Shown here piece after piece: positions 25,828-34,678 of a stretch of 40,335 nt of DNA. A program made the translations under genes and the position numbers. Below the pieces are notes generated by a model. It was given only the letters and a program-made list of their open reading frames with translations. It was not told where the DNA came from and made no database searches. How positions within the stretch are numbered: the stretch's first letter is position 1; every line of letters begins with the position of its first letter. Origin of the DNA: an uncultured SAR86 cluster bacterium (GTDB taxonomy: Bacteria; Pseudomonadota; Gammaproteobacteria; Magnimaribacterales; D2472); NCBI GenBank assembly GCA_902538705.1, contig CACBGD010000007.1, positions 1-40,335 on the forward strand. Direction: 5' to 3'.

Positions 25828-28746
25828 TTAAAAGTCAATACCAAAACTTACTCCATAAGTTCTTGGGAAACCAATGGTAGCATTTAGAACACTTCCTTCA
25901 ACTTCAGAACCTCTATCGATACCAATAAGAGGTCTCTTGTTAGCTAGGTTTTTACCATAAACACCAACATACCAGTCACCATTATTAGGACGATAAGTAG
26001 TTATTAAGTCAAAGTATCTTTGCTCAGGTACGCTCGATCTTTCAGTATTGAATAAACTTGCATACATCTGACCTTTGTGTGCCATTGTTAGTCTTGAATC
26101 AACAACACCATTTGCAGTAGTAAATGCTTGATTAAGAGAGATATTATAATCAAGCTCTCTTGTAGCAGGCATTCTATTTCCACTTAGATCTTGTCTAACC
26201 ACTTGAGCAAAACCTGGATTACCAATAATCGCAGGATTCACTACAAATACACCTTGACACTTGGCAACTAGTCCTTCTGTGAATAGACCCCAGTTACAGA
26301 ATGGTGTCTGAACTCCAGCTGCAGCTAGACCACTATATAATGCTGCTGCTGTAGCTTGTCCAGCAGGAAGACTACCAAGAGCGTTTGCAAAGAAAAGTCC
26401 AAGACCTTCTTCATCAGTAAATAATGCTAGAGGTGTTCCACTTGAAAGAGCAAATGGGTTAGCAGGATCATATAGATTCTCATCACCAATCTCTGAATCA
26501 AGTGCAAAAACATTAATATCTAAAGATGTATTCTCACCTAGAAGATATCTTGATTGAATTTCAAGACCAGTATGAGTGTAATCAATAGTATTAGTAATAG
26601 CACTCGTACCATAGATCATTGAATTATGACCGTCATCTTGAGTATGCTGGAAGAGAGTAGCATTTAACAATACTCTTCCACCTGCAAGTGTACTTCTAAG
26701 ACCAAACTCAATATTTGTTCCATCTGTTGCATCGTAAGGAAGGACATCTCCACTTTCATTTGGTGAATTACCTCCGGGCTTATTACCAGTTGAAACAAGT
26801 CCATATACCATTACATCATCAGAAAGATTTTTTTGAATTGCTAATTTTCCAGTTACGGCATCATTACTTTGTGTTCCATCAGCATAACCACAATCTGTTG
26901 ATCTTATAAAAGCACCACCAGCGGCTCTTGAACATGCTGCCGCCAATGCTCCACCTGCAGTCGCATCACCAAGAGTGTTTAACAACATAAAATAGTTACT
27001 GTTCTCATCGTATCTGAGACCAGCTGTAAGCTTAGTTGTATCGTTTAATTCATAATAAACTTCACCAAAGAATGATGTACTTTCTTGGTTTCCATGTTCT
27101 GAATTAATAAGACCTCTTAACTCATTTGGAAGAATACTTTGCATGTAACCTGGACCAAAAGGATTTGGCACAGGACCATCTGCAGTTAGCGTTAATCCAT
27201 TTGCATTAAGAAAGTTTATATTACCAACAATGGAACCAACAAGTTGATCAAGTGTTATTTGACCACCAAGAAAACTTGGAAGACCAGCTTGAACTAATGC
27301 GCCGAGAGTTCCCCAAAAAGAAACACCACCATATCCATCAAGTTGACCACCAAAAAGGGACTGACTATATGGATGCATTCTAAAGTCACCATTCATGACA
27401 TACCCTTCAGTTTGAACTTGATAGTCATTTGCGTATTTGCTTTCGTAACGATATGCGCCTAATGTGTAGTTCAGAGGACCGTCGTTATCTGAAATCCAAT
27501 TTACCTCAATTTGAGTCGTATCCTCATCTGCTGATGAACACTCAACATTAGTAGGAGCACCTCTTGTTTGGGTTCCCCAACAATCATACTCAAGATCAGC
27601 TGTAAAAGGTCCAAGTAGACCACTTAACGCATTAGAGAAAGCGGTTTGACCAGAAATCTGCTTATCATTATCGTCTATGTGATTGTAGTCTCTTACACTA
27701 TAAGAAGCTTTAACTTTTAAATCTCCATTTTCTCTTGCATTAATCCATTCAATAGTTGAGAACTTTAATAGCTGACTTCTTGCAGGATCTAGATCCAAAT
27801 AAATTTCATTATAATCATCTGATGATAACGCACCAGCATAGGAATCATAAAGCTTGTCTGGTTGCATAAATGTAAGTACAGCAAATCCAGCAGCAAGTGT
27901 TCCAGCTGGATGTGCTCCTGTATTGTAAGCACCTCTCACTGTTGGATCACAACCTAAAAATACTTCTCTATTACAAAATCTACTAGCCCAATTTAATCTT
28001 GAATCTTCAAATTCATGCTCTTCATGAGTTATTTGAATTGTATTAGATGCATCAACATCTACGTCAAGAGACATCCTGAATGATTCAGCATCTCTATTAT
28101 CAATCTCAGTTCCAAGATTTAAGTTTTTAATTGTTCCATCTTGAACATATGAACTGTATGCAACACGGGCTGCAACATTACTAGCCATAGGAATATTAAT
28201 AGCTGAACGAATTCTTGTTTGACCAAAATTTCCATAATCCATTTTTGCATAACCAGAGGAATCTCCTGTTGGTCTAGCAGTTATAAGATTTATTTGTCCA
28301 CCAGTAACATTTCTTCCATATAGAGTTCCCTGAGGTCCTGCAAGGATTTCAATCCTTTCAGCATCCAAAAACCCAATATCACCAAATGCAGAAGCAGTAA
28401 CAACATGGCCATTAATTGCTGTTTGTGTAGAAGCAGTACTTGAAGCACCAATAGCCTCAGTAGCAGCACCTCTTACAGCGATAAAATAACCAGAACCAAT
28501 TGCAGGTGCAAAAGAAATTCCAGGTGTTAGTTCACCAAGGTCATACATTTCAGTAACCTGAGCTGCATCAAGGTCTTCCGAAGTAAGAGCCTGAGCAGAT
28601 AGAGCAACATCTTGTAGTGATTCTTCTCTCCTGGTAGCAGTAACAACAACTTCCTCAACTTCTACTTCTTGAGCAGTGACGTCATTAAAGCTTGTAAATA
28701 TAGCTGTCGCCAGAAAAGCGAAGGCTATTCTTTTAAAATTATCCAT
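25828..28746 (-). CDS. TonB-dependent receptor (972 residues)
   Basis: Outer-membrane importer. Signal peptide to about residue 25 (FNDVTAQE), TonB box VEEVVVTATRRE, plug with VALSAQALT, GPQGTLYGRNVTGGQINLITARP, then a barrel ending FGIDF. It is longer than the usual 750-800 residues; the extra length lies in extracellular-loop-like segments rich in Ala/Gly and several Cys pairs (around 230-245 and 390-410, also near 605-620 and 820-830), which may form loop disulfides. SD AAGGGGGA stands eight bases before the ATG. The 134-base divergent region to the nitroreductase gene holds a plausible promoter (TTGGAT, 16 bases, TATATT on the minus strand). Ligand unknown. Confidence 0.92.
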   Translation of the reverse strand: MDNFKRIAFAFLATAIFTSFNDVTAQEVEVEEVVVTATRREESLQDVALSAQALTSEDLDAAQVTEMYDLGELTPGISFAPAIGSGYFIAVRGAATEAIGASSTASTQTAINGHVVTASAFGDIGFLDAERIEILAGPQGTLYGRNVTGGQINLITARPTGDSSGYAKMDYGNFGQTRIRSAINIPMASNVAARVAYSSYVQDGTIKNLNLGTEIDNRDAESFRMSLDVDVDASNTIQITHEEHEFEDSRLNWASRFCNREVFLGCDPTVRGAYNTGAHPAGTLAAGFAVLTFMQPDKLYDSYAGALSSDDYNEIYLDLDPARSQLLKFSTIEWINARENGDLKVKASYSVRDYNHIDDNDKQISGQTAFSNALSGLLGPFTADLEYDCWGTQTRGAPTNVECSSADEDTTQIEVNWISDNDGPLNYTLGAYRYESKYANDYQVQTEGYVMNGDFRMHPYSQSLFGGQLDGYGGVSFWGTLGALVQAGLPSFLGGQITLDQLVGSIVGNINFLNANGLTLTADGPVPNPFGPGYMQSILPNELRGLINSEHGNQESTSFFGEVYYELNDTTKLTAGLRYDENSNYFMLLNTLGDATAGGALAAACSRAAGGAFIRSTDCGYADGTQSNDAVTGKLAIQKNLSDDVMVYGLVSTGNKPGGNSPNESGDVLPYDATDGTNIEFGLRSTLAGGRVLLNATLFQHTQDDGHNSMIYGTSAITNTIDYTHTGLEIQSRYLLGENTSLDINVFALDSEIGDENLYDPANPFALSSGTPLALFTDEEGLGLFFANALGSLPAGQATAAALYSGLAAAGVQTPFCNWGLFTEGLVAKCQGVFVVNPAIIGNPGFAQVVRQDLSGNRMPATRELDYNISLNQAFTTANGVVDSRLTMAHKGQMYASLFNTERSSVPEQRYFDLITTYRPNNGDWYVGVYGKNLANKRPLIGIDRGSEVEGSVLNATIGFPRTYGVSFGIDF

Positions 28747-28880
28747 AATCTATCCCCCTTAATGTTTATAAATAAGTAATTAACTATGCGATATAGTCAT
28801 ATAATATATATATAAAGCAGGAAAATCCAATAATATGACTGTTTTTGGAGATAACTAAAATTACAAAATATAGGTAAAAA
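28747..28880. promoter_or_regulatory. Divergent intergenic region with inverted repeat
   Basis: Region between the minus-strand receptor and the plus-strand nitroreductase. It holds a minus-strand candidate promoter and an 8-base inverted repeat, AGTCATAT (28795-28802) and ATATGACT (28833-28840), that brackets that promoter. A regulator site is possible; chance cannot be excluded in such AT-rich DNA. Confidence 0.35.
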
Positions 28881-29543
28881 ATGGACATAATAGACGCAAT
28901 ACATAAAAGACAGTCAATAAGATCTTTCAAAGATAGAGAAGTTTCACAAGAAACAGTAAGGGAAATACTTAATATTTCAAAGTATGCTCCATCTGGTGGA
29001 AATACACAGCCATGGAAAGTGTATGTTTTAAATCAAAATATTATGAAAGAGTTAGAATCTGCAATATTGAATAATCTAGATAATGGTATTAGCGAAAAAC
29101 CAAATTTTTCAATATACCCACAACCCATGTCAGATCATCTTAAAAATAGGGTAAAGGAATGCGGTAAGTTGATGTATGGTGCCTTAGAAATAAAAAAAGA
29201 TGATATTGAAGGAAGGCTCAATCAACTTAAACAAAATTTTTCTTTTTTCGGAGCTCCTGTAGGAATGCTTATAACTGTTGAAAAGGAGGTAGACCTAAAC
29301 GGTTGGGGTCATGTGGGACACTTTATCCAGAATTTATGTCTTTCATCCATTAAATTTGGATTAGGAACCTGCCTTCAAGAGAGTTGGTCTATGTATCCTG
29401 AAACTGTTCAAAAGATTACAAACTACAATAAATCTGAGATTTTATGGTGTGGAGTAGCTCTTGGATATCCAAATAATGATCATCCAATAAATAACTATCG
29501 AACCCCGAGGGAAGATATAGAAACTTTTGCAAAATTCCTTTAA
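28881..29543 (+). CDS. FMN-dependent nitroreductase family protein
   Basis: 220-residue flavoprotein of the NfsB/FRP group. Seen: the FMN phosphate-binding RQSIRSFKDREV at 10-21, APSGGNTQPW at 37-46, a central HVGHFIQNLCLSS helix, GLGTCLQESW and the C-terminal GVALGYPN. Such enzymes reduce nitro-aromatics, quinones or other electrophiles with NAD(P)H; physiological substrates are usually unknown. SD is weak (AGG about eight bases upstream). It is followed by the proteorhodopsin leader, with no strong terminator between, so read-through into the rhodopsin gene is possible. Confidence 0.88.
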   Translation: MDIIDAIHKRQSIRSFKDREVSQETVREILNISKYAPSGGNTQPWKVYVLNQNIMKELESAILNNLDNGISEKPNFSIYPQPMSDHLKNRVKECGKLMYGALEIKKDDIEGRLNQLKQNFSFFGAPVGMLITVEKEVDLNGWGHVGHFIQNLCLSSIKFGLGTCLQESWSMYPETVQKITNYNKSEILWCGVALGYPNNDHPINNYRTPREDIETFAKFL

Positions 29544-29595
29544 GAGCTAATCATTAAGAATTGTCAAGTATAAACTTTTATAATTTTCATAAAAT

Positions 29596-29624
29596 TTGAA
29601 TTTACTCTAAGTATTGGATATATT
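29596..29624 (+). promoter_or_regulatory. Predicted proteorhodopsin promoter
   Basis: TTGAAT (29596-29601) and TATATT (29619-29624) with the ideal 17-base spacer. Transcription would begin near 29631, giving an 85-base leader that contains the hairpin, the short upstream frame and the palindrome listed separately. Confidence 0.5.
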
Positions 29625-29636
29625 TAATTCGTTATT

Positions 29637-29665
29637 CTCAAATTGGATTACTCATTTGAGTTTTT
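29637..29665 (+). promoter_or_regulatory. Leader hairpin followed by a T run
   Basis: CTCAAAT (29637-29643) pairs with ATTTGAG (29654-29660) across a 10-base loop and is followed by TTTTT. It resembles a weak terminator or attenuator. Because the predicted promoter lies upstream, it would be near the 5' end of the rhodopsin mRNA; alternatively it ends the nitroreductase transcript. Confidence 0.4.
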
Positions 29666-29678
29666 CAGTGGGGGGACA

Positions 29679-29699
29679 ATGTTGAAATTTCAATATTAA
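29679..29699 (+). other. Six-codon upstream frame (MLKFQY) before proteorhodopsin
   Basis: ATG-TTG-AAA-TTT-CAA-TAT-TAA, preceded by an SD-like GGGGGGA five bases upstream that is as strong as those of the receptor genes in this window. It is out of frame with the rhodopsin (offset 38 bases) and stops 17 bases before its ATG. It contains the perfect 12-base palindrome TTGAAATTTCAA (29682-29693). Leader peptide or remnant of a lost signal-peptide start; translation is not proven. Confidence 0.3.
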
Positions 29700-29716
29700 A
29701 CTTAGAGGAGGTTTAA

Positions 29717-30385
29717 ATGGAATACTCACTAGCACAAGACGACTTTGTCGGTATTTCTTTTTGGCTTGCTACAGCAATTATGCTTGCTTCTACTGTTTTC
29801 TTTCTTGCTGAAAGGGACAATGTAAGAGGTAAGTGGAAAACTTCATTGACTGTTGCTGCTTTAGTTACAGGTGTTGCTTTCTGGCATTATCTATACATGA
29901 GAGGTGTATGGATTACTACTGGAGATTCACCAACTGTATACAGATATATTGACTGGTTGATTACTGTTCCACTTCAAATAGTGGAGTTCTACCTCATCCT
30001 AGCAGCTGTTACTAGTGTAAGTGGAAGCTTATTCTGGAAACTGCTTGTTGGTTCACTGGTTATGTTAGTCGGTGGATATATGGGTGAAGCCGGATACATG
30101 GCAAAAATGCCTGCATTCGTCATTGGTATGATCGGTTGGGCTTACATTATCTACTTAATTTTCTTTGGCGAAGCAGCCAACGTAAATGCTTCAAGTGGTA
30201 ATGCAGCTAGCCAATACGCTTTCAAAGCAATCAGAATGATTGTTCTTGTTGGCTGGGCTATTTATCCTATCGGTTATCTAATGGGTAGTTCTGAAGCTCT
30301 CAACATTATCTATAACTTAGCAGATTTAGTTAATAAAACTGCTTTTGGTGTGGTAATTTGGGCAGCTGCAGTATCAGACTCTTAA
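29717..30385 (+). CDS. Proteorhodopsin, blue-absorbing type, light-driven proton pump
   Basis: Seven-helix retinal protein pumping protons out across the inner membrane. Landmarks, numbered here with the classic proteorhodopsin number in brackets: His57 (75), acceptor Asp79 (97) in RYIDWL, Gln87 (105) in TVPLQIVEF, donor Glu90 (108), and Schiff-base Lys207 (231) in LADLVNKTAFG. Gln at 105 means blue tuning, expected for clear open-ocean water. The carboxyl pair Asp/Glu supports pumping, not sensing. The 222 residues start without the cleavable signal peptide usual in the family; AGGAGG five bases before the ATG makes this start secure. Nearby genes include no retinal or carotenoid synthesis enzymes. 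Confidence 0.98.
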   Translation: MEYSLAQDDFVGISFWLATAIMLASTVFFLAERDNVRGKWKTSLTVAALVTGVAFWHYLYMRGVWITTGDSPTVYRYIDWLITVPLQIVEFYLILAAVTSVSGSLFWKLLVGSLVMLVGGYMGEAGYMAKMPAFVIGMIGWAYIIYLIFFGEAANVNASSGNAASQYAFKAIRMIVLVGWAIYPIGYLMGSSEALNIIYNLADLVNKTAFGVVIWAAAVSDS

Positions 30386-30398
30386 TAGTAGATTTCTG

Positions 30399-30430
30399 AA
30401 AAAAAACCCAGGCTAGTCCTGGGTTTTTTT
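30399..30430. terminator. Bidirectional rho-independent terminator
   Basis: CCCAGG / CCTGGG stem with loop CTAGT, flanked by eight A on the left and seven T on the right, so it can end transcription on both strands: proteorhodopsin from the left and the oxidoreductase from the right. The oxidoreductase stop codon overlaps the T run. Confidence 0.9.
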
Positions 30431-32015
30431 ATGACTTAAGAATCTCTCTTGAAGAATTCTTACCTGGTAGCCCAGTCACTCCTCCACCAGGATGAGATCC
30501 TGATCCGCATATAAAAAGATTTTTGATAGGAGTCTTATAATCACCATAGTTAAAAACTGGTCTAGCTGCCCACATTTGATCAAGCGTCATAACTCCATGC
30601 ATTATATCCCCTCCAAGAAGACCAAGTTTTTCTTCAAGATCCAGAGGAGATAGTATTGATGAACCAATAATTGATTTCTTAAAATTAGGCGCATACTTAT
30701 TTACTGTATCTATAATTGTCTCAGCAGCATTTGTTTTCTCATCATGCCATGATTTATTCATTGGTAACATGGGAGCAAATTGTTGACAAAATAAAGAAGC
30801 TACATGTTTTCCTTCAGGTGCCAAAGATTGATCGACAGTTGAAGGTATTAACATTTCAACAATTGGATTTTTTGACCAGCCGTGCTTTTTGGCATCTGTG
30901 AAAGCCTCATCCATGTAGGTTAATGTTGGTGCAATAATTATTCCTGATTTGTGATGCTCTGCTATCTCTTTTCCTGGAAGGCAATTAAAATTGGGAAGTT
31001 CTGAAAGTGCAACATTCATTCTAAACGTACCTGAACCACACTTATAGTTTAGTATTTTCCTAAGATATTCTTTATCTACATCATCATGGTTAATAAGATT
31101 ACTAAACAAGAGTTTAGGATTAAGATTAGAAATTACTTTGTTAGACAAAATTTTTGAACCATCATCAAGAATGACTCCCTTAGCAACACTATCTTCAACA
31201 ATTATGCTCTTTACAGAAGCATTAGTTGATATATCAACTCCTATTTCTTCACAAACTGTTCTCATAATTTGTGTAATTGATCCCATACCTCCCAAAGCAT
31301 GACCCCATGCTCCTTTTTCTCCATCAATTTCACCAAATACATGATGGAGCAGAACATAAGCTGATCCCGGCGTTTCAGGACTTGCATAATTGCCAACAAT
31401 AGAGTCAAATCCAAAACATGCCTTTATGTGATCATTTTCAAACCACGAATCTAAAAAATCTTTTGCGCTTTTCGTGAAAAGATTAAAAAGATCCTCCTGA
31501 AGCTCATTCGTTTTTCTTGCAATGGGGACAAGATCAAAAACTGTTTTTGCTATATTCAAATATCCACCTTTTAGGTTTAGTGGAGTTTTGGTAGTTAAGT
31601 CCCTTAAAACATCTGCAACATTTTCAATACGTCTATAATATTCAGGAAGAACATTTGCATCATGATTTGAAAATTTTCTAAATTCTTTTTGTGTTTCCTC
31701 AAGTGATCCACCAACTTTTATATAATCTTTATCATTTACTGGAAGAAAATTAGAAATAGGTCTTTTGATAATTTCAAGACCATTTTCCTTTAGATGCATA
31801 TCTTTAATAACATCTGGATTCAATAAACTAACCGTATAACTTGCAGTTGAATTTTTAAAACCAGGATGAAATTCTTCAGTTACTGCTGCACCGCCAACAA
31901 TATTTCTTCTTTCAAGTATTTTTACTTTAAGCCCAGCTTTTGCTAGGTAATAAGAGCAGACCAATCCATTATGACCGCCTCCAACAATTACAGCATCAAA
32001 AAAATCTTTTCCCAT
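30429..32015 (-). CDS. FAD-dependent oxidoreductase, PYROXD2/phytoene-dehydrogenase-like
   Basis: 528-residue flavoprotein of the COG1233 group. N-terminal Rossmann motif AVIVGGGHNGLVCSYYL at about 9-25, LERRNIVGGAAVTEE, and the C-terminal FAD/substrate motif CGSGSHPGGGVTGLPGKNSSREI. GGGHNGL together with the MHGVMTLDQMWAARP segment match the PYROXD2-like branch, not the carotenoid desaturase CrtI, so I do not call carotenoid synthesis despite the rhodopsin next door. The reaction is unknown. It follows the serine hydrolase gene with one base between, so the two form an operon; its end converges with proteorhodopsin on a shared terminator. Confidence 0.83.
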   Translation of the reverse strand: MGKDFFDAVIVGGGHNGLVCSYYLAKAGLKVKILERRNIVGGAAVTEEFHPGFKNSTASYTVSLLNPDVIKDMHLKENGLEIIKRPISNFLPVNDKDYIKVGGSLEETQKEFRKFSNHDANVLPEYYRRIENVADVLRDLTTKTPLNLKGGYLNIAKTVFDLVPIARKTNELQEDLFNLFTKSAKDFLDSWFENDHIKACFGFDSIVGNYASPETPGSAYVLLHHVFGEIDGEKGAWGHALGGMGSITQIMRTVCEEIGVDISTNASVKSIIVEDSVAKGVILDDGSKILSNKVISNLNPKLLFSNLINHDDVDKEYLRKILNYKCGSGTFRMNVALSELPNFNCLPGKEIAEHHKSGIIIAPTLTYMDEAFTDAKKHGWSKNPIVEMLIPSTVDQSLAPEGKHVASLFCQQFAPMLPMNKSWHDEKTNAAETIIDTVNKYAPNFKKSIIGSSILSPLDLEEKLGLLGGDIMHGVMTLDQMWAARPVFNYGDYKTPIKNLFICGSGSHPGGGVTGLPGKNSSREILKS

Positions 32016-32016
32016 A

Positions 32017-33216
32017 TTAATCTATGGAACTTATGTGATTTGCGATTGCTCTGAACATTGCCATATGCATATCTTTAGACATTTGCAGTTCGGATGTGTA
32101 TTTATAGTTAGACGAGGTTTTAGCTATAACTATTTCAGATAGAGGATCAATATAGATATATTGGTTGTAAACCCCCGAAGCAGTATAGTCAGTATCTGGG
32201 AATCCTGGCACCCACCACTGATATCCATAACCCCAAGGGTTTGATGACGTTTCTCTCTCTCCAGGAACAAGATGAATTCCGTCAGTGCTATGAGAATCTT
32301 CTATCCATTGCTTAGAAATTATTTGGTTATCGTTCCAACGACCATTCTGAAGATACAAAAGACCAAATTTTGCATAATCTCTCAAAGTTGCATTAAGGCC
32401 TCCAAGAGCAAATTCGTCTTTAACATCATCCAAAATAAAGTAGGCAGAATCTTCCATCCCTAGGGGATTCCAAATTTTATTGTACAAGTATTGAGAAATA
32501 GATTTGTTAGTTACCTCTTGTAAAAGAAAACCTAAAACTTGTGTATTAATACTCACGTAGTGCATATAAGTTCCAGGCTCCCGTTCTCTAGTTAAAGTTT
32601 TAGAGAAATCTCGCATAGAAGTTCCAGTCGCTACAGCTCTTCCAAATCTGTTTATATCAGAATCATAGTCTGCATAGTCTTCATTAAAAAGAACACCTGA
32701 AGACATTTGTAGAATATCTTTGATAGTTACACCATCATATCCAGTTTCTTTAAAATCATCTAAGTACTTTGTAACTGGATCATCCAAAGAATCTATCAAG
32801 CCTTCTTCATAAGCAATCCCAACAAGCGCTGATATAAATGATTTTGCAACTGACCAGGAAATATGTCTTTTATTTTCATTATTTCCCAACCAGTAGTTTT
32901 CATAAACCATTTCATTTTTATGTAATACAATCATCCCATCTGACCAAAAATAGTCTAAGTACTCTTGGAGATTCTTTTCTTCACCCTCAAAGAAAAATGT
33001 CTCAGGTAAAGTCTTTATATTTCTTTTTAAAGGTTTTGGATTTTTAGAAGCTTTAATTTCTCTTGTTGGAAATATTTTGTCCATATTTAAAAAGTTGTAA
33101 ACAATTTTATCTTTGTCATAAAGTGTTTTTACTTTATGCACTCTTAATGCTTTAGGAAATATAAAAATTGAGACAAGAAGAGTTAGAAAAAGAACTGAAT
33201 ATATAAGAATTTTCAT
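32017..33216 (-). CDS. Beta-lactamase-fold serine hydrolase (class C family), membrane-anchored or exported
   Basis: 399 residues. A single N-terminal hydrophobic helix (about residues 4-20) acts as signal or anchor, placing the enzyme in the periplasm. The catalytic SxxK is Ser122-Val-Ala-Lys125 in ISWSVAKSFISALVG; further on, DDPVTKYLDDF, the Tyr loop MHYVSINTQVLG, LGMEDSAYF and GYGYQWWVPG are typical of beta-lactamase-related esterases and 6-aminohexanoate-dimer-hydrolase relatives. Real beta-lactamase activity is unlikely without the KTG context being clear. First gene of an operon with the PYROXD2-like gene; divergent from the aminotransferase. Confidence 0.87.
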   Translation of the reverse strand: MKILIYSVLFLTLLVSIFIFPKALRVHKVKTLYDKDKIVYNFLNMDKIFPTREIKASKNPKPLKRNIKTLPETFFFEGEEKNLQEYLDYFWSDGMIVLHKNEMVYENYWLGNNENKRHISWSVAKSFISALVGIAYEEGLIDSLDDPVTKYLDDFKETGYDGVTIKDILQMSSGVLFNEDYADYDSDINRFGRAVATGTSMRDFSKTLTREREPGTYMHYVSINTQVLGFLLQEVTNKSISQYLYNKIWNPLGMEDSAYFILDDVKDEFALGGLNATLRDYAKFGLLYLQNGRWNDNQIISKQWIEDSHSTDGIHLVPGERETSSNPWGYGYQWWVPGFPDTDYTASGVYNQYIYIDPLSEIVIAKTSSNYKYTSELQMSKDMHMAMFRAIANHISSID

Positions 33217-33283
33217 AATTAAATTGTGTTATCGATAAGTATAAATTATGTATAATTCACTTACATCAATTAAAAGAAATAAA

Positions 33284-34678
33284 ATGTCCAGGCCAAATAG
33301 TCTCACACAAAAACTAACCAAGAAAGATAAAGATTTTCTCTTTCATCCTAACACTAATTTAGTCGCTCATCAGGATTCAGGACCCTTTATTTTAGAAAGA
33401 GGTGAGGGTATTTATGTTTATGATACCGATGGCAATAAATATATAGAAGGTATGGCAGGTCTATGGTGCAATGCTCTTGGCCACGGAAATCAAGAATTAG
33501 CTGAAGCTGCTATGGAACAGTTTAAGAAATTTCCTTATGGAAATTTATTTGCTTCAAAAAGTCATGAGCCGGCGATAGAGCTTGCTGAAAAGTTGGTTGA
33601 GTTATCACCATTTGATAAAGCAAAGGTTTTTTTTGGTAGTTCTGGCTCAGATGCTAACGATACTCAAATAAAATTATTTTGGTATATAAATAATGCTCTT
33701 GGTAAGACTAAAAAGAAAAAATTCTTATCTAGAATCCAAGCCTATCATGGTGTCACTCTTGCAACATCATCCTTAACTGGACTACCCACAATTCATGGAA
33801 ACTTTGACTTACCTCAAAATCAATTTTCTCATGCAATGTCTCCAAATTATTTTTTGAATAAACATGAAGGAGAATCGGAAGATTCTTTTGTTCAAAGACT
33901 AGGCGAAGACTTAGAAGATCATATTATTAAACAAGATCCTGAAACTATAGCAGCGATGTTTGCTGAACCTCTTATGGGAGCAGGTGGAGTAATCATCCCA
34001 CCGAAAAATTATTTTGAAACAATTCAACCTATTCTTGATAAATATGAAATACCACTTATAGATGATGAGGTGATATGTGGATTTGGAAGAACTGGAAATG
34101 TTTGGGGAGCAGAAACTTTTGGAATGAAACCAGTTTCAATAACTGTTGCAAAAGCATTGTCATCCTCTTATCTTCCAATAAGCGCAGTAATAATTTCTGA
34201 TGATTGTTATAACATCGTTGCTGAGAAAAGTGGTGAACTTGGGATATTTGGTCACGGTTATACATATTCAGGACATCCTGTTGCTTGTGCTGTAGCTGTC
34301 AAAACTCTTGAAATATATGAAAGAGAAAATACCTTTGATCATGTAAATAAAGTAAGTCCTACTTTTATAAGAAGGCTTAAAGCATGTGATAATTTTGATC
34401 TAGTTGGGAATACAAGAGGAATAGGTCTTATAGGTGCAATGGAGTTTGTTTCAGAAAAAAACTCTAATAAAGGTTTTGATAAGAAGGGTATAGCAGGAAA
34501 GATTTTTGCTGATAATGCAAAAGATAATGGCTTGATAGTTAGAGCAATTGGAGATGTAATTGCGTTTTGTCCACCTTTAATTATTAATGATTCCCAGATA
34601 AATGATATGTTCGATATTGTTGAAGACTCCCTCAAGAAAACAATGGATGAACTTACAAAACTTGGGCACTTAAAATGA
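33284..34678 (+). CDS. Class III PLP aminotransferase, omega-amino:pyruvate type
   Basis: 464-residue fold-type I transaminase. Seen: EGIYVYDTDGNKYIEGMAGLWC near 41-62, phosphate-binding GSSGSDAND at 118-126, AYHG at 153-156 (ring stacking), DDEVICGFGRTG with Asp261, and the PLP Lys290 in TVAKALSSSYLPIS. The GLWC...LGHG pattern is that of pyruvate-dependent amine/omega-amino acid transaminases (taurine, putrescine, beta-alanine type). I use ATG 33284: a TATAAT at 33251-33256 makes the in-frame ATG 33248 unlikely to be on the mRNA. The stop overlaps the alanine dehydrogenase start by ATGA, an arrangement that recycles alanine to pyruvate. The amine donor is not visible. Confidence 0.88.
   Translation: MSRPNSLTQKLTKKDKDFLFHPNTNLVAHQDSGPFILERGEGIYVYDTDGNKYIEGMAGLWCNALGHGNQELAEAAMEQFKKFPYGNLFASKSHEPAIELAEKLVELSPFDKAKVFFGSSGSDANDTQIKLFWYINNALGKTKKKKFLSRIQAYHGVTLATSSLTGLPTIHGNFDLPQNQFSHAMSPNYFLNKHEGESEDSFVQRLGEDLEDHIIKQDPETIAAMFAEPLMGAGGVIIPPKNYFETIQPILDKYEIPLIDDEVICGFGRTGNVWGAETFGMKPVSITVAKALSSSYLPISAVIISDDCYNIVAEKSGELGIFGHGYTYSGHPVACAVAVKTLEIYERENTFDHVNKVSPTFIRRLKACDNFDLVGNTRGIGLIGAMEFVSEKNSNKGFDKKGIAGKIFADNAKDNGLIVRAIGDVIAFCPPLIINDSQINDMFDIVEDSLKKTMDELTKLGHLK

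Noticed and set aside
30429-32015. Carotenoid desaturase CrtI supplying retinal to proteorhodopsin
   Set aside because: GGGHNGL and the PGGGVTGLPGKN end fit PYROXD2-like proteins; no crtB, crtE, crtY or blh is in the window.
32017-33216. True class C beta-lactamase (antibiotic resistance)
   Set aside because: SxxK and the Tyr loop are present but the overall pattern is that of broad beta-lactamase-related esterases; no resistance claim is supported.
33248-33283. Longer start for the class III aminotransferase
   Set aside because: TATAAT directly follows the ATG, so that codon would lie upstream of the mRNA start; the added residues match nothing.
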